Part shown: positions 16,520 to 24,334 of the stretch, in pieces
Position numbering within the stretch: position 1 is the stretch's first letter
Layout: each line of letters begins with the position of its first letter
Origin: JAFGED01 sp964551295
GTDB taxonomy: Bacteria; Chloroflexota; Anaerolineae; B4-G1
Direction: 5' to 3'
Assembly (NCBI GenBank): GCA_964551295.1
Contig: CAZKDJ010000012.1
Coordinates: 1-39,011, forward strand
DNA length: 39,011 bases
The notes under the pieces: model-generated
What the model was told of the DNA's origin: nothing
Databases searched by the model: none
The model's input: the letters and a program-made list of their open reading frames with translations, nothing else
Program-made: the position numbers and the translations under genes

Positions 16520-17368
16520 ATGGGCAGGAAAAGCGCCATCGCTCGTGCGGTATTGGAGGATCTGTACTACAAAGACTGCCTCAGCCAGCGGGAGATCGCC
16601 ACGCGGCTTGGGTGCAGCGAGAGCACGATTCGACGTCGCCTGAAGAAATACGGACTACCCACGCCATACAGAGATCGTACGAACTTTTTGAGACGGCGCG
16701 GGGCGTTCAGCAGGCGCTGCCGCTGGTCGCCGGAAATCGCCTACGCGGTGGGCTTGATCGTCAGCGATGGTTCGCTCTCGATCGACGGACGGCACATCAC
16801 GTTTACGTCGTCCGATTTGGAGTTGGTCGAGATATTTTGCCACTGCCTGCGGTTAGCAAATCGCATTGCGCAAACACTCGAGTCTGGCTACGGTGGACAT
16901 ACAGTTTATCGTGTGCAGTTTGGCGACGTCGTGTTCTATAGATGGTTGCTTGACATCGGCTTGATGCCGGCCAAGAGTCACAGCCTCAAAGCCTTGAATG
17001 TTCCCGACTCCTGTTTTGCCGATTTCTTGCGTGGCTATTTGGATGGTGATGGCAGTTTCCACGTTTACACCGACCGGTACAATACGAGCAAGAAGGAAGC
17101 ATATGTCTACGAACGGTTGTTCACCCGGTTTTTCTCGGCCAGTCGAGATTACTTGACGTGGCTTCAACGTGTGTTGACGCACCTGCTGGGAACAAAGGGG
17201 GCGATCTTGGAATGCACAGGCGATGGAAAACCAGATGTTACCTGTTGGGAGTTAAAATACGCCAAGGCTGATTCAATACGAATCGTGCGCTGGATGTACT
17301 ACGATCTCGATGCCCCGTGTCTCGGCCGGAAACGCGATTTAGTCTCTCGCTATCTTGAATTTGGTTGA
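16520..17368 (+). CDS. LAGLIDADG homing endonuclease with N-terminal HTH, free-standing
   Basis: Residues 10-46 form a helix-turn-helix (DCLSQREIATRLGCSESTIR). Two LAGLIDADG motifs follow: YAVGLIVSDG (75-84) and FLRGYLDGDG (169-178), each keeping its catalytic aspartate, so a monomeric double-motif nuclease is expected. No intron or intein is seen around it. GGAGGAGG lies just upstream, and the start is 6 bases after the TPR stop. The stop codon overlaps the -35 box of the following tRNA-Leu gene. Such proteins usually cut one long DNA site; the target is not evident. Confidence 0.85.
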   Translation: MGRKSAIARAVLEDLYYKDCLSQREIATRLGCSESTIRRRLKKYGLPTPYRDRTNFLRRRGAFSRRCRWSPEIAYAVGLIVSDGSLSIDGRHITFTSSDLELVEIFCHCLRLANRIAQTLESGYGGHTVYRVQFGDVVFYRWLLDIGLMPAKSHSLKALNVPDSCFADFLRGYLDGDGSFHVYTDRYNTSKKEAYVYERLFTRFFSASRDYLTWLQRVLTHLLGTKGAILECTGDGKPDVTCWELKYAKADSIRIVRWMYYDLDAPCLGRKRDLVSRYLEFG

Positions 17369-17393
17369 CCAGAACCTGGTTCTCTGGTATACT
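17365..17393 (+). promoter_or_regulatory. Promoter of tRNA-Leu
   Basis: TTGACC (17365-17370), 17-base spacer, TATACT (17388-17393), ten bases before the tRNA. The -35 box shares bases with the endonuclease stop codon TGA (17366-17368). Confidence 0.7.
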
Positions 17394-17402
17394 TTTCTTC
17401 AA

Positions 17403-17486
17403 GCCGGAGTGCTGGAACAGGAAGACAGGGCGGTCTCAAACACCGCTGGGGGCGACCTCGTGTGGGTTCGATTCCCACCTCCGGCA
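17403..17486 (+). tRNA. tRNA-Leu (anticodon CAA)
   Basis: The sequence folds as a class II tRNA: acceptor GCCGGAG with CTCCGGC, D-stem CTG with CAG, anticodon stem GCGGT with ACCGC around the loop CTCAAAC (anticodon CAA), a long variable arm, and T-stem GTGGG with CCCAC around TTCGATT. The discriminator base is A, as expected for leucine. CCA is not encoded. It reads UUG codons. Confidence 0.93.
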
Positions 17487-17514
17487 TCCGTTCATCTAGC
17501 GGTTCAGAGTAGCT

Positions 17515-17559
17515 GCGGCGTCCGCGGGCAGAGCGATGCCCCCAGCGCCGCGTTTTCTA
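17515..17559 (+). terminator. Hairpin after tRNA-Leu
   Basis: GCGGCG (17515-17520) pairs with CGCCGC (17546-17551) around an inner stem GGGCA-GAGCGA-TGCCC, followed by GTTTTCTAT. A likely intrinsic terminator. Confidence 0.6.
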
Positions 17560-17587
17560 TAGGGCAAAGCCAGGGGGAATACAACGT

Positions 17588-17959
17588 ATGCAAATACGGA
17601 GATGGATCGTCCCTGCCGTCGTCGGCGTGGCCCTGGGGCTGGCGTTGGGGTTTGGCATCGGTTGGGGACTTTGGCCCCGCGAGTCGGCCCCCTCCCCGGC
17701 CAAGCTGCGCTGGGATTACCAGGAGAACTATGTCATCATGATCGCCACCGCCTATGAGGTGGAGAGCGATCCGAACCTGGCCCGAGAGCGGCTGACGCTG
17801 CTCGATCCCCAGAACCCCGCCGCTCCAGTGGTTCGGTTGGGAGAGCGGCTGGTTGCAGCGGGCGCCGATACCGAGGACATCACCCGTCTGGCCCGCCTGG
17901 CCTGGGCGCTGGACGCCATCACCCCGCCGCTGGAGCCGTACCTGGAGGGACAGCCGTGA
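17588..17959 (+). CDS. Single-helix membrane protein, domain shared with next gene
   Basis: The 123-residue protein has an N-terminal membrane helix (WIVPAVVGVALGLALGFGIGWGLW) and then a domain beginning LRWDYQENYVIMIATAYEVE that contains LARERLTLLDP and LARLAWALDAITPPLEPYLE. The same pattern occurs in the next gene, so the two are paralogues. The helical tail may be TPR-like. Function is unknown. The GTG start of the next gene overlaps its stop. Confidence 0.75.
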   Translation: MQIRRWIVPAVVGVALGLALGFGIGWGLWPRESAPSPAKLRWDYQENYVIMIATAYEVESDPNLARERLTLLDPQNPAAPVVRLGERLVAAGADTEDITRLARLAWALDAITPPLEPYLEGQP

Positions 17960-18858
17960 GCTCCTTTGCACAGCGGCTCGTTCTCTTCGCCGGGGTAGCC
18001 GTTGGGCTGCTGGGCGGCTTGGTCTATGCCTGGGGCGTCGAGCCCGTCGAGGTCGTCAACGTGGGGCCGTGGATAATGCGCCCGGACTACCGGCAGGAGT
18101 GGGTGCGTCTGGCGGCGCTCTCGTACGTGGCAGATGGCGACCTGGAGCGGGCGCAGTGGCGCTTGGCCAATCTCGATCAGGCGGATATCGCTGCCGCGAT
18201 GGAGGCGCTGATCGACGAGTACGCCGCTGCCGGTCGCTCCGCCGAGACGATGCGCCGCTTGACCCTGTTGGCTCAGGCGCTCGGCGTACAGACCCCGGCG
18301 ATGCTCGTTTACCTGGAGACGCCAGCAGGGCTACCGGTGCCGACCGGCACGCCTCCGCCCACCCCCGCACCCACCCTCGTGCCGCCTGAGCCCACCATCA
18401 CTCTCATACCCGAACCCACGATCAAGCCGACGCGCACGCCGTATCCCCCCACGGCCACTCCGGGGCCGCGCCCGCCTTTCCAACTGGCCGCACAGGAACA
18501 ACTATGCGAGCAGGGGCAGACGCCGCACGTCGAGGTCGTGGTGCAGGACGAAGAGGGCGAGGAGGTGCCAGGCGTGGAGCTGTGGCTGATGTGGAATGGC
18601 GGATCTGATCACGCCGTGACCGGTCTTAAACCGGAGCGGGGGGCGGGATACGCGGACTTTGACGCGCAGACGGAGGTGGACTATTCACTCGGCGTCAGCC
18701 AATTGGGCGCGCCGCCGGTCACCGGCCTGCGGCTCGAACTGTGTCCCGAGGAAAAGGGCAAGGAGCCCCTGGTGGGCTCCTGGCGCGTCGTGCTAGAGCG
18801 CAGGCCCCCGCCCACCAGCACGCCGACAGTGACGCCGGAGGGTGAGGGCGGAGAGTAA
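17956..18858 (+). CDS. Single-helix envelope protein with TP-rich linker
   Basis: After a membrane helix (LVLFAGVAVGLLGGLVYAWGV) comes MRPDYRQEWVRLAALSYVAD with LERAQWRLANLD, the domain shared with the preceding gene. It is followed by a Pro/Thr-rich stretch (about residues 125-175), then a beta-rich C-terminal domain (VEVVVQDEEGEEVPGVELWL) that looks like an extracellular Ig or carboxypeptidase-regulatory-like fold. GTG 17956 overlaps the upstream stop (GTGA). Function is unknown; it is probably exported to the outer face. Confidence 0.75.
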   Translation: MSSFAQRLVLFAGVAVGLLGGLVYAWGVEPVEVVNVGPWIMRPDYRQEWVRLAALSYVADGDLERAQWRLANLDQADIAAAMEALIDEYAAAGRSAETMRRLTLLAQALGVQTPAMLVYLETPAGLPVPTGTPPPTPAPTLVPPEPTITLIPEPTIKPTRTPYPPTATPGPRPPFQLAAQEQLCEQGQTPHVEVVVQDEEGEEVPGVELWLMWNGGSDHAVTGLKPERGAGYADFDAQTEVDYSLGVSQLGAPPVTGLRLELCPEEKGKEPLVGSWRVVLERRPPPTSTPTVTPEGEGGE

Positions 18859-18868
18859 AGCGAGTTCC

Positions 18869-18963
18869 AGATCTCCGAGGTCTCACCAAGGGCAGCTCTA
18901 CGATGAGGCCGCAGTTTTCTGGATAGCTTGGTAGAAAGGGTTATTTGGAGACCTCGGAGATCT
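18869..18963. repeat. 95-bp element with 16-bp perfect inverted ends
   Basis: AGATCTCCGAGGTCTC (18869-18884) and GAGACCTCGGAGATCT (18948-18963) flank 63 bases. It lies between convergent genes and its right end overlaps the aminotransferase stop TAG. It may be a small mobile repeat that also works as a two-way terminator. Confidence 0.6.
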
Positions 18964-20101
18964 AGCGGCTCTCCAGATACCCCTCCAGCCTATTCAACCC
19001 CTCGATGATGTGCTCCATCGAGTTGGCGTACGAAAAGCGGATGTAGCCTTCCCCGTTCCCCCCAAAGTCGATCCCCGGCGTCACTCCCACGTGGGCTTTT
19101 TCCAGGATGTCAAAGGCGAGGGCGTACGAATCGTTCGAGATGTGCCTGGCGTTGGCGAACACGTAAAAGGCCCCCGTCGGCTCGACCGTGATGCCCAGGC
19201 CCAGCTCCTTGAGTCGGCCGATCATGTACCGCCGGCGCTCGTCGTAGATGCGCTTCATGCGCGCCACGTCCTCCCCGGTCTCTTTCAGAGCGGTGATTGC
19301 GGCAATCTGCACCGCCGCGTTGGCGGAGATAAAAAAGTTCTGCTGCATCTTTTGGATGGGCCGGACAAAGGACTTGGGGGCGATCAGGTAGCCGAGCCGC
19401 AGGCCCGTCATCGCATACAGCTTTGAGAAGCCGTTCAGGACGAAGGCGTCCTCGGTGAACTCTAGGATTGAGTGCTCCTGCCCCTCGTACACCAGCCCGT
19501 GATAGATCTCGTCGGAGATGACCAGCGGCGAGAACGCGGCGATGGCCCGTATGCGCTCGGTGGAGAGGAGGTTGCCGGTGGGGTTGGAGGGAGAATTGAT
19601 CAGGATCGCCTTCGTCCTGGGCGTGATTTTCCGCTCGATCGCCTCGGGCCTGTACTGGAAGCCATCCTCCTCATAGACCGGCACCGTCACCGGCACGCCC
19701 TCCACGAACTTGACAAAGTTGGGATAGCAGGCATACCCCGGATCGGAGATGACGACTTGGTCGCCTTTTTCGAGCAGCGCCGCGAACAGGAGCAGCATGG
19801 CGGGCGAGGTGCCCGAGGTGACCACGACCTGGTCGGGATGTGCCGAGACGGCGTAAGTCGCGTGATAGTGCTCGCAGATCGCCTCGCGCAGCTCCAGGCA
19901 CCCCAGGCTGTGCGTGTAATGGGTGAATCCATCCTCCAGGGCCTTGAAGATGGCCTCCTTGACGCACTGCGGCGTGTCAAAGTCCGGCTCCCCGACCTCT
20001 AGGTGGATGACGTCGATCCCCTCGCATGCCATTGCGCACGCCCGCTCGAGGACATCCATGACGAGGAAGGGGGAGATCTCTTGCGTTCGCTTTGCGATCA
20101 T
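18962..20101 (-). CDS. Pyridoxal-phosphate aminotransferase, class I/II
   Basis: The 379-residue enzyme has EVGEPDFDTP, VVVTSGTSPAM, the INSPSNPTGN motif, ISDEIYHGLVY and the PLP-lysine region LNGFSKLYAMTGLRLGY, ending with an arginine motif IRFSYA. This is fold type I, subgroup I-alpha, close to aspartate/alanine aminotransferases. The exact amino acid cannot be assigned. ATG 20101 is preceded by GAGAGGAGCGAACGTC. It stands alone and is divergent from the GH4 gene. Confidence 0.88.
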   Translation of the reverse strand: MIAKRTQEISPFLVMDVLERACAMACEGIDVIHLEVGEPDFDTPQCVKEAIFKALEDGFTHYTHSLGCLELREAICEHYHATYAVSAHPDQVVVTSGTSPAMLLLFAALLEKGDQVVISDPGYACYPNFVKFVEGVPVTVPVYEEDGFQYRPEAIERKITPRTKAILINSPSNPTGNLLSTERIRAIAAFSPLVISDEIYHGLVYEGQEHSILEFTEDAFVLNGFSKLYAMTGLRLGYLIAPKSFVRPIQKMQQNFFISANAAVQIAAITALKETGEDVARMKRIYDERRRYMIGRLKELGLGITVEPTGAFYVFANARHISNDSYALAFDILEKAHVGVTPGIDFGGNGEGYIRFSYANSMEHIIEGLNRLEGYLESR

Positions 20102-20295
20102 GACGTTCGCTCCTCTCGGGGAATGGGATTTCGAAGCAAATCAGGTGCCAAAGCCGCTTTCCGGGCCAAATCGAATCGCCGAATTGAGAGCAAGGCATTC
20201 GCTTAGGGCTGACACAGAGTACGTGTCGCTTAGAAAGCTTGTCAATGGGCACAAAGCACTTTAGAACTGCTTCGAATGCCCGGAATCCCCCCGAT

Positions 20296-20324
20296 TTGCG
20301 GTTAAAATGCACCAAGAGTATACT
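20296..20324 (+). promoter_or_regulatory. Candidate promoter of the GH4 gene
   Basis: TTGCGG (20296-20301), 17 bases, TATACT (20319-20324), 46 bases before the ATG. The -35 match is only partial. Confidence 0.45.
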
Positions 20325-20370
20325 ACGCTCAAAGGCGCTTGCCAAACTCGTTTACAGGAAAAGAAACACT

Positions 20371-21699
20371 ATGACTAAAATCTCTTTCATCGGAGCCGGC
20401 AGCTTGGTTTTCACACGCAACCTCGTGCGCGATGCCCTCACGTTTCCCCTGTTGGAAGATGCGACGCTGGCTTTGATGGACATCGACGCCGAGCGGCTGG
20501 AATTTGCCCGCAAATCGGCGCAGCGCATCGTCGATATGGGCGAGTACCCGGCCCGGGTCGAAGCGACGATGGACCGAAGCGAGGCGCTCGAGGATGCCGA
20601 TGCGGTGGTGTGCACCATCCTCGTCGGCGATACCGACGTGTGGCGCCACGACATCGAGATCCCGCTAAAGTACGGCGTGGACTTTAACGTCGGCGATACG
20701 CGCGGCGTGGCCGGTATCATTCGCGCCCTGCGCACTATTCCCGTGATGCTCGACATCGTCAAAGACGTAGAGCGATACTGTCCCGATGCCATCTTTTTGA
20801 ACTATACCAACCCCATGGCCATGCTGTGCCGGGCCATGCAGCGCGAGTCGGACGTGCCCGTCACGGGTCTGTGCCACAGCGTGCAGGGCACGGCGATGAT
20901 GCTGGCCGGATGGATCGGCGCGCCGATGGAGGAGGTCACCTACACCTGCGCGGGCATCAACCACCAGGCATGGTACCTCGAGTACGCGTGGAACGGCGAG
21001 GGCGCCTACCCGCTGATCCGCCAGGCGGTCACCGAAAGGCCCGAGGTGTATAACGAAGAGATCGTGCGCAACGAGATGTTCCTGCACCTGGGCTATTATG
21101 TCACCGAGTCCAGTGGCCACAACTCGGAGTATAACTGGTGGTTCCGCAAGCGACCCGACCTGATCGAAAAGTACTGCGCGCCCGGCACCGGCTGGAATCC
21201 CGGCGCACACGCCTACATCCTGCGGGAATACCAGGAGAACGAACCTATCTGGAAGGACAAAGCGAGAGAGTGGTTTGACTCGGATACCCCCATCAACCTG
21301 GAGCGGGGTCACGAGTACGCGGCGTACATCATCAATGCTTGGCAGGGCGGCGAGATATTCCAGTTCAACGGCAACGTGCCCAACACCGGGTTGATCACCA
21401 ACCTGCCGGAGGGAGCCTGTGTAGAGGTGCCCGTCTTTGTGGACAAGGCCGGTTTCCATCCTGCCCACGTCGGCCCACTGCCGCCGCAGTTGGTGGCCCT
21501 GAACCACGTCAACGTGATGACGGAAGAGATGGCCGTCGAGGCAGCGCTGACGGGCGACCCCACCCTCGTTTTCCAGGCCGCCGCTTACGACCCACTCTCC
21601 GCCTCGGTGCTCTCGCTGGCCGAGATCAAGCAGATGGTGAACGAGATGCTGCAACAGAATCGAGACCACCTGCCACAGTTTGAGCATTTTGCGGCGTGA
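20371..21699 (+). CDS. Glycoside hydrolase family 4, probable alpha-galactosidase
   Basis: GH4 enzymes use NAD and Mn to open alpha-glycosides by an oxidation-elimination route. The NAD motif FIGAGSLVFTRNLVRD is at 5-20. NYTNPMAM, Cys168 in GLCHSVQGT and His198 in GINHQAWYL give the Mn site; the CHSVQG form is that of alpha-galactosidases (MelA) and alpha-glucuronidase-like members rather than phospho-glycosidases. The length of 442 fits. The start 20371 is preceded by AGGAAAAG; the longer frame from 20239 runs through the promoter. No transporter is adjacent. Confidence 0.85.
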   Translation: MTKISFIGAGSLVFTRNLVRDALTFPLLEDATLALMDIDAERLEFARKSAQRIVDMGEYPARVEATMDRSEALEDADAVVCTILVGDTDVWRHDIEIPLKYGVDFNVGDTRGVAGIIRALRTIPVMLDIVKDVERYCPDAIFLNYTNPMAMLCRAMQRESDVPVTGLCHSVQGTAMMLAGWIGAPMEEVTYTCAGINHQAWYLEYAWNGEGAYPLIRQAVTERPEVYNEEIVRNEMFLHLGYYVTESSGHNSEYNWWFRKRPDLIEKYCAPGTGWNPGAHAYILREYQENEPIWKDKAREWFDSDTPINLERGHEYAAYIINAWQGGEIFQFNGNVPNTGLITNLPEGACVEVPVFVDKAGFHPAHVGPLPPQLVALNHVNVMTEEMAVEAALTGDPTLVFQAAAYDPLSASVLSLAEIKQMVNEMLQQNRDHLPQFEHFAA

Positions 21700-21751
21700 C
21701 GTGCGTCGGATCTGATTCACCTCTAGCTACCCGACGGTGTAGGAGGAAATT

Positions 21752-23590
21752 ATGGGGTTCAAAGGGGCAAATAACACCGATACAGGAAAGCGGGGATCGT
21801 GGCTAAGGCGCGCCTTGGCTCAATTGCGCGTCAAGTTGACCCTGCCCTACGTGTGCTTGGCCTTGGTGGTCGCTTTCGTCGCGACTTTTTTCGTCACCAA
21901 TCTCATCGTCGGTTTGCTGGAAGACCTCTTCAAAGACGCACTGATCCAGGCCGGACAGGAGGCAGCCGACACCGTCGTGCACGTCGAAAGTGACCAACTG
22001 GCCGATCTGCGCCGCATTCTCTACACGGTAGGCTTTGACGACGCCGTGGTGACAAGGGACGGGGATGCAGTCAACCTGCTGGCTACGCCACTGGTCGTCA
22101 ACGCGCAACTCGACAGTATGGTCGCACTGGATGCCGGCGGCGACGTGATCTTGGAGATGCACCACCTGCCCGGCGGCGGGGTGACCGACTATGACACCAC
22201 ACCCGCCGCCGACTATGGCGAATTGGAGGTGGTGCAAAAGGTGCTGGCCGGAGAAGTCGACGAGATCGACGGCGAACTGCACGACAAATACGCCGATCTG
22301 ATCGAGACGCAGCATGGCTGGACTTTTTACACAGCCGGCCCGGTCAAGAAACAGGGCCAGGTCGTCGGCGTCGTCCTGGTGGGCACCTACCTCGACAACC
22401 TGGTCAAGCGCCTGGATGGCGCCACGTTGGCCCGGGTCTCGATCTACAGGGATAACGAGCCCATAGCGACGACGCTGTTAGAAGAGATGCCATTGAGCGG
22501 TGAGACCTACCAAGACGCGCTCGCCCGTCAGGAGCAGTGGGTGATTCGACGGCAGGTCGAGGTCGCCGGGGAGGACCATGCCGAGGTCCTGGGTGCCTTC
22601 GAAGCTCGCTACGGGCGTGACTTGGGGGTGCTTTCCGTGTCGTTGCCCCTTTCCATGGTCACCGGCGTTCGTTTCCCGGCGCTGTGGCGCTTGCTGATCG
22701 TGTTCGGTGTATCCATACTGGTGACGATTGCCATCGGCGTGGTTCTGGCCGGCGGCGTGGCGCGACGCGTGCAGCAACTGGACAAGGCCACCGGTCAAGT
22801 CACCAACGGCGACCTGGAGACGCAGGTGCCTGTGAGGGGATACGACGAGATTTCCTCATTGGCTGAGGATTTCAACACCATGGTGGTGCAACTGCGAGAG
22901 GAACGCAGATATCGCGATCTTTTGGGGCTGACCGCCAACCCAGAGGCGGTTGAGCAGCTGCGCCGTGCGCTGGAGCGTGGGCGGGTGCACCTCGATCCCC
23001 GGTTGGCGACTGCCACCGTCCTCTTTTGCGATATTCGCGCCTTTACGCGCCTCTCTGAAAGCAAAGAACCAAAAGACGTGATCGGGTTTCTGAACGAATA
23101 CATGCAGGGCATTGTCAGGATCGTCCGGGACCACAACGGCGTCGTCAACAAATTCGCCGGCGACGCAGCGTTAGCCTTCTACGGCTTGCTCCGGGAGCCG
23201 TGTGCCTCCGCCGAGAACGCCGGCGAGGCCATCACCACGGCCTGGGCGATTCTGGAATTTATGGCCGGGCTGAATCGGCAGCGCGCCGAGCGGGGCGAGC
23301 AAGCGCTGCGGGTGGGTATCGGGATCGGCACCGGCTCCGTCGTGGCGGGCCTAGTGGGGTCCGATACCCACCAGGAGTACACCGTCCTGGGCGACGCCGT
23401 CAGCGTCGCCCGGCGCCTGAGCGATCTGAACAAAGAGCACCCCCAGTACGACGCATTTTTCTGTGTCAGCACCTATCAAGAGCTAGAGGAGAGCGTGCAG
23501 CGCAGGTCCGTACACATCGGTGGGATCGTGGTCAAGGGGCGCGCTGCGCCCGTGGACGTCTACGCTTTGCAGCACACACCCGGGCCTTGA
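21752..23590 (+). CDS. Membrane adenylyl/guanylyl cyclase with extracytoplasmic sensor and HAMP
   Basis: A first membrane helix (about 30-55), a sensor domain of about 240 residues outside, a second helix (LLIVFGVSILVTIAIGVVLAGG), a HAMP linker and a class III cyclase domain. The metal aspartates are present (Asp427 in LFCDIRAFTR and Asp471 in KFAGDAALAFYG), as is the lysine of NKFAGD. The usual transition-state Asn of GDxVNxAxRL is Ser551 (GDAVSVARRL), while the following Arg is kept. Activity is thus likely lower or altered. AGGAGGAAATT precedes the ATG. The protein probably turns an outside signal into a cyclic nucleotide. Confidence 0.88.
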   Translation: MGFKGANNTDTGKRGSWLRRALAQLRVKLTLPYVCLALVVAFVATFFVTNLIVGLLEDLFKDALIQAGQEAADTVVHVESDQLADLRRILYTVGFDDAVVTRDGDAVNLLATPLVVNAQLDSMVALDAGGDVILEMHHLPGGGVTDYDTTPAADYGELEVVQKVLAGEVDEIDGELHDKYADLIETQHGWTFYTAGPVKKQGQVVGVVLVGTYLDNLVKRLDGATLARVSIYRDNEPIATTLLEEMPLSGETYQDALARQEQWVIRRQVEVAGEDHAEVLGAFEARYGRDLGVLSVSLPLSMVTGVRFPALWRLLIVFGVSILVTIAIGVVLAGGVARRVQQLDKATGQVTNGDLETQVPVRGYDEISSLAEDFNTMVVQLREERRYRDLLGLTANPEAVEQLRRALERGRVHLDPRLATATVLFCDIRAFTRLSESKEPKDVIGFLNEYMQGIVRIVRDHNGVVNKFAGDAALAFYGLLREPCASAENAGEAITTAWAILEFMAGLNRQRAERGEQALRVGIGIGTGSVVAGLVGSDTHQEYTVLGDAVSVARRLSDLNKEHPQYDAFFCVSTYQELEESVQRRSVHIGGIVVKGRAAPVDVYALQHTPGP

Positions 23591-23608
23591 TCTGGAGATA
23601 AAATAGCG

Positions 23609-24232
23609 ATGGAACAGCAAAAGAACTGGTTCTGGCGAGCTTTCACTTTGCTGGCGGTGGTCTTGGGCGTGCTGGCGGTCGTACTGGCTATCTGGTTGGC
23701 GTTGATGCGGCCGTGGCCCCCTGGATACCTCGACAGTCTCTTGTCTGAACGGCGGGCCGACTACAGAGCCGATCCGGACGATGTGCTGCGTCTGGCCCCA
23801 GTTAAGCCGGATATCGTGTTAGATGTAGACCGTCTTCCTCCACTGGGTCAGGGACTGCCCACGCCGACGCCGTTTCCACCCGGTGAGCCAACGGCCACGC
23901 CGACATTGACCCCCACCCAATCGGGGCCGCTGGCCACGCTGGAGAACCTGGCCAACGCGACGTCGACCCCCTTGCCTACCGACACACCCACGCCGACGAA
24001 CACTCCAACCCCCACGCCGACAGACACGCCCACGCCAACCCCTACACCCACCCCTACACCGACGAATACACCAGTACCCACGCCGACGTTCACGCCTGTG
24101 CCCACCTCTCCTCCCCAGCCCACATCCAAACCCGGAGGGCCATCTCCCACGAAAAAGCCATCTCCGCCGACAAAAGAGCCCAAGCCGACCAGACCATCAT
24201 CCCCTTTGTCGATACCGCCCTCTCAGCAATAA
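23609..24232 (+). CDS. Membrane-anchored Thr/Pro-rich protein
   Basis: The 207-residue protein has one N-terminal helix (LLAVVLGVLAVVLAIWLALM), a short region (about 45-85) and a long low-complexity tail of TPTPT-type repeats (about 85-190) ending with KKPSPPTKEPKPTRPSS. Such tails span the cell wall in Chloroflexota surface proteins. It begins 18 bases after the cyclase and is likely in the same transcript. No enzyme domain is seen. Confidence 0.75.
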   Translation: MEQQKNWFWRAFTLLAVVLGVLAVVLAIWLALMRPWPPGYLDSLLSERRADYRADPDDVLRLAPVKPDIVLDVDRLPPLGQGLPTPTPFPPGEPTATPTLTPTQSGPLATLENLANATSTPLPTDTPTPTNTPTPTPTDTPTPTPTPTPTPTNTPVPTPTFTPVPTSPPQPTSKPGGPSPTKKPSPPTKEPKPTRPSSPLSIPPSQQ

Positions 24233-24334
24233 GGGGATGAAAGCGATACTGGGAAAAAGATCGGCAGGCTGTTGCTGGGATATACGAGCGAGGCATAACT
24301 CTGCAAAGGATAGATTCCAGGAAAGGAGCGCGTT

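Noticed and set aside
16520..17368. Intron- or intein-borne homing endonuclease
   Set aside because: It starts with its own ribosome site between complete genes; no host gene is interrupted and no splice motifs are seen.
20665..21720. 351-codon minus-strand frame antisense to the GH4 gene
   Set aside because: Shadow frame without family features; the GH4 frame is clearly real.
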